From Sophora flavescens (Eukaryota > Streptophyta > Magnoliopsida > Fabales > Fabaceae), in NCBI GenBank assembly GCA_030762895.1, contig CM061070.1, positions 33,507,652-33,571,651 of the forward strand: a stretch of DNA of 64,000 nucleotides. Reading direction: 5' to 3'. How positions within the stretch are numbered: position 1 is the first letter of the stretch; every line of letters starts with the position of its first letter. Shown one piece after another: positions 11,867-23,541 of the stretch. The translations under genes and the position numbers were made by a program. Below the pieces are notes generated by a model that was given only the letters and a program-made list of their open reading frames with translations, ran no database searches and was not told where the DNA came from.

Positions 11867-13203
11867 GTCTTTGCAATGTAATTTATAAGATTCTTTCAAA
11901 GGTTCTAGCTAATAGATTGAAATTGGTTCTTCATAAATGTGTCTCAAATGTTCAGTTGGCTTTTGTGCCTGGTCGCTTTATCCTTATCCTGGATAATGCT
12001 ATTGGCTATATATTGAGATAGTTCGTTATATGAAAAGCAAGACTAAAGGGAAACTGAGGGATGTGGTTCTTAAAATAGATATGAGCAAGTATTATGATCA
12101 TGTAGATTGAGGTTATCTGCACGCAATGATGAGGCATATGGGCTTTGTTGATAAATGGGTTGAGTGGATTATGCTTCGTGTGAAAACTGTTAGCTGAATG
12201 GTTTTAATGAACCAAAAGCCTGTTGGTTCTATCTAACCTGGTCGAGGTCTCAGGAAAGAGGATCCTCTTTCTCCTTACAGGTTTATTCTTTGCTCTGAAG
12301 GCTTAACCACTCTTATTAACCGGGCTAAAGGTAGATGCGATCTTCATGGGGTGAAGGTTTGCAGAGGTGCTCCTATTATATCCCAACTCTTGTTCGCAGA
12401 TGATTGTTTTTTATTCTTCAAAGCTAAGGATAATGAAGCCACAACTACAAAGGATATCCTTTCTACTTACGAAATAACTTTAGGCTAGGAAATTAATTTT
12501 CAGAAGTCTGACATCTTCTATTGCAAAAATGTTCAGGTGGAGACTCTTGATTTTATTGCTACTCTTCTTGGGGTCCAAATCTGCTTGGGCACGGGTAAGT
12601 ACTTAGGTCTCCCTTCTATGATTGACAGAAACAAAAAGGCTATATATGTTCAAATTTATTAAAAATCGGGTTTTGCACAAAATTAATTCTTGGAGTGATC
12701 AGTCTTTATCTAACACTGGGAAGGAAGTGATGATTAAATCGATTCTCCAATCTATCCCAACTTATTTCATGAGTATTTTCCTCACTCCTCCCTCTTTAGA
12801 GGATGAGATTCATAAGCTTATGAATTCCTTTTGGTGCGTAGTGGTAGGGATTTGTAAAGGCATCAAATGACTCTCTTGGGATAAGCTTGCCATGCACAAG
12901 TTTGATGGTGGTATGGGCTTCAGGAATCTATATGCTTTCAAAGTGGCGCTTCTAAGCAAACAAGGATCGAGGTTTTTGTCACAGCCAAATTCTCTTGTGG
13001 CCAAGCTTTTCAAAGCCAAATATTACCTTGTGATTTTCTAGAAGCTAATATCGAAAACAATCCTAGCTTTGTTTGATAAAGTTTATGTGAAGCTAGGGTA
13101 GTTCTTAAGGAAGGTATCAGGTGGAGGATAGGAGTTGGCAATTGTGTCCAGGTCTGGCTTGATGTGTGGACTAACGACACCAAATTACAACCCCAGGTAA
13201 TAC
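11867..13203 (+). pseudogene. LINE reverse transcriptase fragment (catalytic part)
   Basis: Reading continues directly from 1752 (LCNVIYKILSKVLANRLK). Recognisable motifs are AFVPGRFI, KIDMSKYYDHVD in the catalytic block, a DPLSPYRFIL segment and LLFADDCFLFF, which corresponds to the catalytic (F/Y)xDD box at about 12395-12410. It ends in the post-RT region shortly before the copia insertion. Several in-frame stops and frame changes are present. Confidence 0.85.
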
Positions 13204-13739
13204 TATTAGAAATTTTTGGGTCACACTTGTAATGTTTAAATGTGTTAGGGCCATTATTTTTAATTAGTCAAATTAAAGTGATCTAATTCAAGTAAGGTTT
13301 ATGGCTAAGAACATAATTGTTATGAAAATTATTGTGTAGATACCATAAGGTCTTATTTCTATTTTTATGATGGGCAAAATTAGAGATAAGAAATGTGTGG
13401 ATAGTCATGACTCTTCATGAAAGAGTTTGAATTCGAAGGGACATCACTCTTCATGAAAGGGCATGGACTCATTATAAAAGGTTATGGTCCCCAAGTCATA
13501 TGCAACCAATTTTCTTTTCTAACACCCATCGTTAGAAAGGAGAGGCTCTTTATGGTTTAAGAAGAATTGTGCATGTTGACTTGGAAGACCAAGAACCAGA
13601 AGTTTCTTCATCATATTTTCCATGAATTCGGGTACGCTTCCGCTATTGTTTTTCATTTTCTATTCTTGATGATTGAACATGACTTGTCTTGTTTGGATGA
13701 TGGTTTTCATCTTTAAGTTTCTCATAAAATTTTCCAACA
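13204..13739 (+). repeat. 5' LTR of the copia element
   Basis: 536 bp ending ccaaca. The first two bases are TA where the 3' LTR has TG, a point change. Compared with the 3' LTR I count about eight substitutions and one 7-bp indel (near 13600), so roughly 1.5% divergence by eye. Confidence 0.92.
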
Positions 13740-13741
13740 AG

Positions 13742-13756
13742 TGGTATCAGAGCCAC
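13742..13756 (+). promoter_or_regulatory. Primer-binding site, initiator tRNA-Met type
   Basis: tggtatcagagccac lies two bases after the LTR, matching the usual copia primer site complementary to the 3' end of initiator tRNA-Met, where minus-strand DNA synthesis starts. Confidence 0.9.
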
Positions 13757-14080
13757 AAGTTTATGTTGAATCATTGAGAAAATTTTGTTTTATGAATGAT
13801 TAAGTGTTCTTAATTTGATGATTTAAATTGTGAAAATGTCAAATTTAAGAACAAATATGGATATAATTTTATTGAACAAATATTGAATTCATGTATTATC
13901 CATATTAAAATTTTACGAATTCATGGATTGTTTTTTGATTTATGATATCAAATCATAAATGTTGGTTGAAAATATTATGTTATCGTATGGATTTGGTTTT
14001 CTGAGTTTGAGTTTCGGTCTGACACTGTTGGGTTTGAGTTTACAAATAAATTAGTCATTATCCATAATGGTATTTTATTC

Positions 14081-14414
14081 GGTGGTGTAATGGTGGCTTG
14101 CGGTTAATTTTGAACCATTGGGCACCAGTTCGATCCCCACTTTGTAAATTTTTATTTGATTATGAAACGTTTCATTTAGACTTTAAATATTAAGATTCGC
14201 AAATTACAACATTACCGTTTTTGTGGCTCGGTGGTCTGAGCGGGTGCTTCCTTTCAAGATGGTTCCGTGTTTGATCTCCACTATTGCATTCAGAGTTATA
14301 TTTTTGTTGATTTCCAAAAATCGGAAAATATAACAAAAGCGGCGGACGTGGGATTTGAACCTGAGGCCATGCGGTTATGCTTTGTGTCAAGGAGCCCTGA
14401 CCACTAAGCTAGCA
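14081..14414. other. Three tRNA-like segments in the copia leader
   Basis: Segment 1 (about 14081-14146, plus) has a GGTGTAATGGT A-box-like block and agttcgatccc as B-box-like block. Segment 2 (about 14222-14290, plus) has TGGCTCGGTGGTCTGAGC and a weaker gtttgatctcc. Segment 3 (about 14343-14414, minus) has TAGCTTAGTGGTCAGGGC and GGTTCAAATCC, close to the Pol III A and B box consensus. None folds obviously into a perfect tRNA, so they are tRNA-derived modules or SINE remnants rather than tRNA genes. Confidence 0.5.
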
Positions 14415-15044
14415 CTATAACATCATGCTTTAGTATCCAAAAGTTATTATTTAAATACTGGTTGACCGATGCCTATTTTTTGCAATAAGGAGGGAAATAT
14501 TTTTTCTCAGTGAAACAGTGATGCACACAGTTTGGACACAGTCTTCTTCTGGAAATAAATAAAATTTATTTTGGATTAAGTGTTCAATCAAAATTCAAAT
14601 AATTAGTTATATTTTGGATTACAAAATTGTTTGACATTTTAAGTCACCCAATTAAAGCAAGAAGTCGCCAAAGTGACCTCTCTTGTGTAGATTGCTCATG
14701 AGAAATGTTGAATGTTAGTGTGTATGAGTATCCATGTGAGTATTAATCGGCCCAAAGGAAGGTTAATATTTGGCCGGATTACATGCACACCTGTGATGGT
14801 AAACATGTGATGATTATAAGGTTGTAGATGTGAATGATAAATCAGTCCAAAGAAGGGTTTAATATTTGACATACATTATTGTCAATGTTTGATCATTACA
14901 ACAAGAGTACCACTAGCAGTTAATATTACTGTCCAAAGACTTGATATTAATGTTGCACTAGGTATCTTGAGATGGGGTATGCCATTATTTGAATTTATTG
15001 ATGATTGAATTTTGGTTATGATGTGAGTATATTTATGTTATTTA

Positions 15045-16952
15045 TTTGTTCTCTCTTCAGCTACTATTGCTACTATATCTGCTAACCTAAATTCGGTTCC
15101 TGATCTTAATGGTACAAACTTTAAGGATTGGAAAGAGAACATTTTAATTGTTCTGGGCTTCATGGATCTTGACCTTGCACTAAGGATGGAGCAACCCTCT
15201 TCTCTTACGGACTCCAGTACCTCTGAAGAGAGGAAAACTTATGAGAAGTAGGAACGCTCCAATCGTATGAGTCTCATGATCATTAAGCGCGGCATTCCGG
15301 AGGCATTTAGGGGTGCTATATCTGAAAAGATAACAAGTGCCAAAGAATTCCTTGCCGAAATTGAGAAACGCTTTGCCAAAAGTGATAAGGCAGAAACAAG
15401 CACACTCCTTCAAAGCTTGATTTCTATGAAGTACAAGGGCAAAAAGAGGAAACATAAGGATACTAAGAATGAAGCTGCTAAGGGTCCAACACAAAAGAAG
15501 CAAAATAAGGGTGACAACGGTTGCTTCTTTTGTGGCATGACTGGACATGTCAAGAAGGAATGTACCAAGTATCATGCCTGGCGTGAAAAGAAAGGTATGT
15601 TCCTTACTTTGGTCTGTTCTGAGGGTTGCCTGAGTTACCGAAGGCCAACTGATGCTGAAAGACACATTTATGTGGGAGATGGCAAGTCGGTAGAAGTAGA
15701 GGCAATAGGGCATTTTAGGTTGTTATTAAGTACTGGTTATTATATGGATTTAATGGATACTTTTGTTGTACCGTCCTTTAGACGGAATTTAGTTTATGTT
15801 TCTTGTTTGGACAAATTTGGTTATCATTGTTCATTTGGAAACAATCAATTCAGTTTATCTATTAATTCAAATGTTGTTGGAACTGGTACTCTTATGGTGT
15901 ATGACAATCTACATTTTCTTGACACTATTGCTTCCTATAATGAAAACTTGAATGTGGAATCACGTGGTACTAAGCGCAAAGTTGACAATGCAAATTCAGG
16001 AGCGTTGTGGCACAAGCGTCTAGGTCACATCTCTAGAAATAGAGTTGAACGACTTGTGTCAAATGGGATCCTTGATTCCATTGACTTTACAGACTTTAAT
16101 GTATGTGTTGAGTGCATTAAGGGCAAACAGACCAAACAAAAGAAATTGGGAGCATATAGAGCTACAGATGTCTTAGAATTGATACATACGGACATTTGTG
16201 GGCCATTTCCAACACCATCTTGGAATGGTCAACAATAATTTATATCATTCATAGACGATTATTCCAGATATGCGTACCTATTTCTTATACATGAAAAGTC
16301 TCAATCTTTGGACGTGTTCAAATCATTTAAGGCTGAAGTTGAAAATCAACTCGATAAAAGAATTAAGAGTGTCAAATCTGACCGTGGAGGTGAATATTAC
16401 GGTAGGTATGACGGATCAGGTGAACAGCGTCCGGGACCATTTGCCAAATACCTTCAGGAATGTGGGATCGTCCCACAGTACACCATGCCGGGGTCACCTA
16501 GCATGAATGGTGTAGCTGAAAGACGAAACCGGACTCTTAAGGATATGGTAAGGAGTATGCTATGTCATTCTACTTTACTGGAGTCACTCTGGGGAGAGGC
16601 ATTGAAGACTGCAGCTTACATTTTGAACAGAGTGCCAACTAAGGCAGCTGCCAAAACACCCTATGAGCTTTGGACAGGTAGAAAGCCTAGTCTAAATCAC
16701 CTTCATGTATAGGAATGTCTAGCTGAGGCAAGGCCTTATAGGCCAAATGAAAGGAAATTGGATCCCCGAACAGTGAGCAGCTACTTTATTGGCTATTCCG
16801 AACGATCCAGGGGCTATAAGTTTTACGATCCCAAATTAAAGACAATTTTTGAGACGGGAACTGCCACGTTCTTTGAGGATATTGAGTTTGGCGGGAGAAA
16901 TAAGGTTAGAGACTTTGTCTTTGAGGAAGAATTGGTTTCAATTCCAGAATAG
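15045..16952 (+). pseudogene. copia gag and integrase region
   Basis: Gag begins around 15045 (SVPDLNGTNFKDWKENI) with a stop at about 15250. A long open frame runs 15267-16238 with a CCHC zinc knuckle (CFFCGMTGHVKKEC, about 15530-15570), a protease-like segment, a GAG-pre-integrase domain (LWHKRLGHISRNR, about 16005) and the start of integrase. A stop at 16236 splits integrase, which continues to about 16710 with DDYSRYAYL, KSDRGGEYYG and NGVAERRNRTL (the conserved D, D, E positions). The C-terminal integrase and linker segment follows at 16758-16952. Gag packages the RNA; integrase inserts the DNA copy. Confidence 0.88.
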
Positions 16953-17980
16953 ATTCATAAAGTTGTTTTTGATGAAGCAAGTCCGGAACCTCTAAATGAC
17001 ATTGCTGTTCAAACTCCCATTCAAGATGAGTTAGTTGTTCCAGAAGAACAAATTCAAGATCCTCAAGAACTAGTGCTTCAAGAGTAAGTGTCTTTGCAAC
17101 GATCCACTAGAGAAAGAAGAAATGCTATTCCAGTTGACTACATAGTATTTCTTCAGGAACATGAGGAAAATGATGGTATGATGGAAAATGATCCAATCAA
17201 TTTTCGTCAAGTCATGCAAGATTCCAACTTAGAAATTGGATTGAAGCAATAAATGAGGAGTATGAGTTCATACAAGACAATAAGGTTTGGGAACTTCTCC
17301 TATTACCAGAAGGTGTGAAACTCATTGGTTGGAAATGTATATTTAAGACCAAAGGGATTCCAAAGGTAATGTGGAGAGGTATAAGGCTCGTCTTGTAGCC
17401 AAGGACCATACTCAAAATAAAGGGATTAACTATAAAGAGACTTTCTTTTCGGTTTCATTGAAGGACTCTTTTAGGACAATCGGGACCCTTGTTGCACATT
17501 ATGATTTGGAGCTTCATCAAATGGATGTCAAGATGATGTTTCTCAATGACAACATTGACGAAACAATCTATATGGTGCAGCCGTAAAACTTTGTGTTGGG
17601 AGACACAAAGAACACGGTTTGAAAATTGACATAATCCATCTGTGGGCTAAAATAACCGTCTCGTTAGTGATGCCACAAGTTCTATCAGGTAATTCTCTCA
17701 TTCAGTTTTGAGATGAATGTTGTTAGTATTTGTGTGCAACACAAATTCAGTGGGAGTATGTTGATGACATACTACTTGGGACTAATGATATAGGCATGTT
17801 TGCACGAAACCAATAGATTTCTATTGATAATTTCGAGATGAAATATGGTGACGTCTCCTTTGTATTAGGGATCCAGATACACTGAGCCCAATCTTGGAGT
17901 ACTCTATGATTGTCACAAAGGAGCTATATCAATAAAGTGCTCAAAAGATTTGGCATGCAAGATTGTCAATTAGGTAATGT
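16953..17980 (+). pseudogene. copia reverse transcriptase, upstream part
   Basis: The translation shows the linker, then RT segments in changing frames: KARLVAKDHTQNKGINYKETF (with deletions around it) at about 17371-17440, DLELHQMDVKMMFLND at about 17500-17550, and YVDDILLGTNDIG at about 17767-17810, the catalytic box. Roughly 150 bp between 17590 and 17760 are badly degraded. The piece is cut at 17985 by the gag-only element and resumes at 23542. Confidence 0.82.
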
Positions 17981-17985
17981 CCCGG

Positions 17986-19279
17986 TGGTCGCGCTGTCGC
18001 CACGCGCCAAAAAGAACGAGCGTTTACAAAAATAATGTAGATAGGGAAGCGACAACTCGGATATCGTCTCTCAAGGACTCTTAGGCGTTGTCATTATTAA
18101 CAGAAAATCAAAAGTTAGTTTTGGGGGTTTTTGGGTAATTGAAATAAAATAAAGAAAACAAAATAAAAACAGAGTAAGAAAACAAAGCAGTTAAAATATT
18201 ATCAAATAAACTAAAGAACGATTAACCTACTGTTCTCGGTTTCCCACTATCATTGGTTCATATAAATCCAAGCCCTAAGCAGATTCTATCCCCTTCCGGT
18301 TGTAGCAACAAATAACAAACGCAATTCGCTACTACGGATGTATGTTCCTATTCCCGAAATAACAAACGGGGTTAAGCCCTCATGAACAAACGAACATGAA
18401 TGAACACACGTGAAATAACAAACGCGATTAAGTATAAGAACATAGCATCACCGAAATGAATCAATACAACACTATACATTCCTGAAATAACAAACAGAAA
18501 CATATAGCATTGCATTGAAAAGAGAAAAGCAAATAAAACAGGAATTATAGAACCTCAAATGTAATAGAAACCAATCCCAGTAGATTAATCTAGGAGACTA
18601 GTTCTCCATTACAAAAGGAAAACAAAACATATCTAAGAAAAGAAGACAAACTACTACTACTGCCTAAGAACTAGCCAAAACTGGCTAACTCTCTGACTCG
18701 CTAACTTCATCAGTTCTGTCTAAAAACGCTTAAATACAATTTCTGGATTTTGCTGGATCGCAAGGCGAAGCACAACTCGCGACGCGAATCTTGTGAACAG
18801 TCTGCAACCTTTGGTATTCTCGCGAGGCGAACACACCTTCGCGAGGCGAGAATCTGAAGAGTCTTCTTGTTACGCCCGTTATGAACATCAGGGTCCAACC
18901 GTGAAGCTTTCTGACTTCCAGGCTCGCGAGGCGAATGGATGCTCGCGAGGCGAACGCTTCAACTTCAAAACTGCCACAGCCGTGACCTTCAACATGCTCA
19001 AACCGTGATCGTCTCTGACTTTCTGGGCTTGGTGACTCGCGAGGCGAGAGCTTCTTCGCGGGGCGAACCAGTATTATTTCCTTTTTATTAACCTGAAAAA
19101 CAGAAAATAACATAAGTACTTTATTTAACTCTAAATCAACTAAATTAACCTAAAAACACTTTACAGACTCAAAATACTACTTAAGGACAATCAAGTCTAA
19201 TTTGGGTGAAAATGATATAAAATAAGCACAAAGCCATGGTCTTTACTAGTTATAAAACCGGTCAACCAGAGGCTAATCA
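17986..19279 (-). repeat. 3' LTR of the gag-only element
   Basis: 1294 bp, equal in length to its partner. It contains several CpG-rich modules (ctcgcgaggcgaa and variants, about 18778-19065) and accgtga/gccgtga motifs. On the minus strand a TATA-like segment lies around 18727-18740. Confidence 0.92.
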
Positions 19280-20700
19280 AAATACCCCAAACTTAAACTT
19301 TGCTTGTCCCCAAGCAAACTAAAACTTAAAAACTTAAAAAGACTCAAGACCTGGCAAAACATGGCAAGCTTAAGGACTCAATTAACTTTCGCACAAATTT
19401 CAAGCAATTTATCAAAACAATTTTTCCTTCAATGTTCCCCCCTTTACAAACAAAGTAATCCCCACATGCATTTATTCTAAACAGTTGAGAATTTCATCAT
19501 TCAAACAATCATTAATCTAGGCAGGGGATCCAAGTTACACACACAAGGGAGATCACCAAATTCAAACAACTGCCTTCCTCACAAGGGAAATTTGTGTTCA
19601 CTCAATCACTCAGTTTGTGTCAGGCTATCAACATTTCTCTCAATTTCACTTTTAAGAGCACTTCTCATAAATTTGATTTTCATCTCAAAATGGTTCCCAC
19701 AGAAAACATGCAAGCAACATCAGAAGGTCTTTTATGGGTTGTAATGGGGCCTGGCTAAGGGTAGGATATACAAAGGAACTAGGCTGAAGACCCTAGGAAC
19801 TAAGAGAGCATGAACATTATTTACACTTTGAAATTCCACTCAAATTCCTTTCTTCATTTTTTCTTTATGCCTTGGGTGACTACAGCCTCTTTTATTTTTA
19901 ACATTCTTTAATTTTATTGTTTTTTCTTTTCTTTCTTTTCTTTTTTTTTTTCCTTTTTTTTCTTTTCATTTTTACACTTTTCTTTTTTTTCTTTTTCCCA
20001 ATCCCAAACAACACATTGCACCGGGTAGCCACCCCAAACTTTGGTTTCTTGCACCCATTCTAAGATTCCATGCTCTCCTAATCCTAAGATCGGGTTAACA
20101 TGGTTTTTCAGATTTTTGGGCTTATAACATTAGGTTATCAAGAATTAACAGGCTAATAGGCTCAATGGGGCTAACTAAGGAACATGCATTAGGGATGGTT
20201 ATTTTAGGCTAAGTATCTATTTACAAAGAAAATGCCTAAATCATTTGAAGCAAACACATAATCATGCAAACCAAAAAGAGATTCAAGCAAACTCAGGAAA
20301 GTGCAACTTAAAAAGTGATTTTCACACAGTCAAAAACATGTTGGAGGCTCAAAACCTCACCTGGACATTTTTTGCAAATTATTTGAAAGAGATTCTATCC
20401 CTAGTGTGTGCTTCCTATCACCCCAAACTTATCATAAATCATGCCATCATAACAAAATCTCAAAGTTCAGTTTTCAATCATATGGGGATCATTTATCAAA
20501 AAAAAAAATTTCTCAAATCCTAGGGGGGAAACAGTCAACACTATCATGCAATCAATCTATGCAAAAATTAATCAAATTCCATCAAACTTGCCAATACAAG
20601 ACTCAACACAACTCCTGAGCTTCTCAAATTATTCAGGAGCTTTATTGAAAACAAAGCAGAAGTAAAGCAAGGAAAAGAAAATTAAAAAGAGAGGGTTTAG
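19280..20700 (-). other. Non-coding 3' region of the gag-only element
   Basis: About 1.4 kb between gag and the 3' LTR without coding potential. A long T/C-rich tract (about 19905-20010) corresponds to a purine-rich tract in the transcript. The polypurine tract next to the LTR is the complement of aaataccccaaactt at 19280-19294. Similar long non-coding tails are known in non-autonomous plant LTR elements. Confidence 0.6.
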
Positions 20701-20706
20701 AAAAAC

Positions 20707-22131
20707 TCATTGAGGTGGTCCACCAGGATCCCACTGTCTGTAGCATAATGCCCAAGCGATGAACAAAGAGTGTGAGTTCATTCCATGCTTCCCTAACTCG
20801 CAGCCTTGATGTGGGGATGAGCACTTGACAATTATGATGACTTCGCCGAGTGCGGCGGACTTCTCACTCCCCTTCGGGTCACAGCTGACCTCTTTATCTA
20901 CAAAGTCTCCCCAATAGAAGTGGGGCTCGACCTCTTGAACCGGCCATGGTGCAAAATCCAAAGGCTGGAACTCCATCACTGGTGGCTCCTTAGGGGGAGG
21001 TGGCAAACAGTTAGCTGGGGTTACTGGTGCTGCTTCAACTTCTGCAAGGTCTTCCTTCACCGTACTAACAAATTTATCACCTGTTATACATGCAGAAATT
21101 TCAGCACACACCACACAAAGGTTAGAGTTAGTAGAGTCAGTACATATATCACAATAAAATGAATCAGAAAAGTTCTGAATGTCTGGAAATTCAGCAATTA
21201 ATTCATCCACCCCATTACTCTCAACACATGCATTTGGTTTAATTGGATCATCTACTTCCAAAGGTTCTTCATCATCCTCAGGCACGGGGAAGCAGATGTC
21301 CTCCTGATCCTCCTGATGCTCATTTCCTATATGAACATGGCCCTCAACCTCATCTGTCTCCTGTTCCATATGGATGCTTTGCTTAACATACCTTTCAAAA
21401 TAACATTCTACACACAAAGTAGTTCCAGAACAATAACAATCATCACATGCATTAGAGTCAGGGGATTCAACACACAGTTCATCAATAGAAACATTATCAG
21501 AATCATCATCAGAAATATTTTCAGGAATAACTTGTGACTCTGTATGTTCTTCAAGAGGCTGTGGAGTTAGCATTGCAGCCGAGTTGGCGGCTATTTGATC
21601 AATTAGAGCAGACAACTTCCGAGATTCAGCTTCTCCCCTCTGGTATTCAGCCTCCATCCTCTGTTGATTTTCCTCTATCATCCGTTGATTTTGCTCGGCC
21701 ATTTGTTGTATCATTCCTTCCATATGTGCATTTATCTGTCCAGCCATTTGCTTGAACAGGTCCTCTAGGGAAGGTTCGGAAGGTGCAGAGGTGGTCACTT
21801 GGATAGGATAGTATCTAAACAGGAAGGCTTCCTTCAAATCAAACCAGCTTGAGATGGAATTCTCATCAAGACAATACAACCAATCTCTTGCAGCTCCTTC
21901 AAGTGAGAACTGGAAAGCTTCCATCTTGATGTGGTCTTCTGTTATTCCTGCAGGTCTCAGCATTATAGAACAAGCAATCTGGAATTCCCTCAGATGCTCC
22001 TGCGGATTCTCACCTGCAAAACCACTAAACCTTGGCAACCAGTGCGATAAACCAATAAAATCAGGAAAATATATGCATGGTGGTGGTTCATAGTAAACAT
22101 TAGGTATGTAACCATATATGTGATTATCCAT
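20707..22131 (-). CDS. Gag-like protein of the gag-only element, 474 residues
   Basis: An uninterrupted frame from the ATG at 22131. Residues 28-110 resemble the plant Retrotrans_gag domain (WLPRFSGFAGENPQEHLREF and FSLEGAARDWLYCL). Residues 130-185 are a Q/E/M-rich coiled coil that could drive multimerisation. Instead of a CCHC knuckle there are two cysteine modules, C229-C232-C240-C243 (CX2CX7CX2C) and C327-C330-C339-C342 (CX2CX8CX2C). Each follows an acidic DEL...PD segment, suggesting an internal duplication. The C-terminus is acidic, then proline-rich. The frame is open further upstream through the primer site, but the ATG at 22131 is the first one after it. The product would coat the RNA; nucleic-acid binding by the cysteine modules is inference. 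Confidence 0.85.
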   Translation of the reverse strand: MDNHIYGYIPNVYYEPPPCIYFPDFIGLSHWLPRFSGFAGENPQEHLREFQIACSIMLRPAGITEDHIKMEAFQFSLEGAARDWLYCLDENSISSWFDLKEAFLFRYYPIQVTTSAPSEPSLEDLFKQMAGQINAHMEGMIQQMAEQNQRMIEENQQRMEAEYQRGEAESRKLSALIDQIAANSAAMLTPQPLEEHTESQVIPENISDDDSDNVSIDELCVESPDSNACDDCYCSGTTLCVECYFERYVKQSIHMEQETDEVEGHVHIGNEHQEDQEDICFPVPEDDEEPLEVDDPIKPNACVESNGVDELIAEFPDIQNFSDSFYCDICTDSTNSNLCVVCAEISACITGDKFVSTVKEDLAEVEAAPVTPANCLPPPPKEPPVMEFQPLDFAPWPVQEVEPHFYWGDFVDKEVSCDPKGSEKSAALGEVIIIVKCSSPHQGCELGKHGMNSHSLFIAWALCYRQWDPGGPPQ

Positions 22132-22219
22132 GGGGGTGCTAAAATTCACAACCAGACAAAAAGACAAAGTTAATTCAGCAAAGAGATTTTTTTTTTCTGC
22201 TAATAACAACAAACAAGAG

Positions 22220-22237
22220 TCCCCGGCAACAGCGCCA
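22220..22237 (-). promoter_or_regulatory. Primer-binding site, tRNA-Asp type
   Basis: The plus strand reads tccccggcaacagcgcca, matching the 3' end of plant tRNA-Asp (CCA end) with one difference. It lies five bases from the LTR edge at 22243, so reverse transcription would prime here on the minus-strand transcript. Confidence 0.88.
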
Positions 22238-22242
22238 ATTTT

Positions 22243-23536
22243 TGGTCGCGCTGTCGCCACGCGCCAAAAAGAACGAGCGTTTACAAAAATAATGTAGATA
22301 GGGAAGCGACAACTCGGATATCGTCTCTCAAGGACTCTTAGGCGTTGTCATTATTAACAGAAAATCAAAAGTTAGTTTTGGGGGGTTTTGGGTAATTGAA
22401 ATAAAATAAAGAAAACAAAATAAAAACAGAGTAAGAAAACAAAGCAGTTAAAATATTATCAAATAAACTAAAGAACGATTAACCTACTGTTCTCGGTTTC
22501 CCACTATCATTGGTTCATATAAATCCAAGCCCTAAGCAGATTCTATCCCCTTCCGGTTGTAGCAACAAATAACAAACGCAATTCGCTACTACGGATGTAT
22601 GTTCCTATTCCCGAAATAACAAACGGGGTTACGCCCTCATGAACAAACGAACATGAATGAACACACGCGAAATAACAAACGCGATTAAGTATAAGAACAT
22701 AACATCACCGAAATGAATCAATACAACACTATACATTCCTGAAATAACAAACAGAAACATATAGCATTGCATTGAAAAGAGAAAAGCAAATAAAACAGGA
22801 ATTATAGAACCTCAAATGTAATAGAAACCAATCACAGTAGATTAATCTAGAAGACTAGTTCTCCATTACAAAAGGAAAACAAAACATATCTAAGAAAAGA
22901 AGACAAACTACTACTACTGCCTAAGAACTAGCCAAAACTGGCTAACTCTCTGACTCGCTAACTTCATCAGTTCTGTCTAAAAACGCTTAAATACAATTTC
23001 TGGATTTTGCTGGATCGTGAGGCGAAGCACAACTCGCGACGCGAATCTTGTGAACAGTCTGCAACCTTTGGTATTCTCGCGAGGCGAACACACCTTCGCG
23101 AGGCGAGAATCTGAAGAGTCTTCTTGTTACGCCCGTTATGAACATCAGGGGCCAACCGTGAAGCTTTCTGACTTCCAGGCTCGCGAGGCGAATGGATGCT
23201 CGCGAGGCGAACGCTTCAACTTCAAAACTGCCACAGCCGTGACCTTCAACATGCTCAAACCGTGATCGTCTCTGACTTTCTGGGCTTGGTGACTCGCAAG
23301 GCGAGAGCTTCTTCGCGGGGCGAACCAGTATTATTTCCTTTTTATTAACCTGAAAAACAGAAAATAACATAAGTACTTTATTTCACTCTAAATCAACTAA
23401 ATTAACCTAAAAACACTTTACAGACTCAAAATACTACTTAAGGACAATCAAGTCTAATTTAGGTGAAAATGATATAAAATAAGCACAAAGCCATGGTCTT
23501 TACTAGTTATAAAACCGGTCAACCAGAGGCTCATCA
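22243..23536 (-). repeat. 5' LTR of the gag-only element
   Basis: 1294 bp. By eye it differs from the other LTR at about 13 positions (about 1%), several of them CpG transitions such as cgcaaggcg for cgcgaggcg. It should carry the promoter for the leftward transcript. Confidence 0.92.
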
Positions 23537-23541
23537 CCCGG

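Larger units (their letters stand above)
17986..23536 (-). mobile_element. Gag-only non-autonomous LTR retrotransposon (TR-GAG-like), minus orientation
   Basis: Two 1294-bp direct repeats (17986-19279 and 22243-23536) begin tggtcgcg and end atca. CCCGG at 17981-17985 and 23537-23541 is the 5-bp target duplication. Next to the right repeat is a primer site matching the 3' end of tRNA-Asp, so transcription runs leftward. The interior (2963 bp) encodes a Ty3-type gag protein and no protease, polymerase or integrase, so the element must borrow enzymes. About 13 differences between LTRs make it the youngest layer of this nest. Confidence 0.92.

Noticed and set aside
14081..14414. Functional tRNA genes
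   Set aside because: Boxes resemble tRNA promoters but I could not build complete cloverleaf structures, and the segments lie within a retrotransposon leader.
15180..15713. 177-residue minus frame
   Set aside because: Antisense shadow of the copia gag frame, which has a clear zinc knuckle on the plus strand.
18730..19113. 127-residue minus frame in both LTRs of the gag-only element
   Set aside because: Openness comes from repeated CGCGAGGCGAG modules; the same frame sits in both LTRs, has no domain and no independent support.
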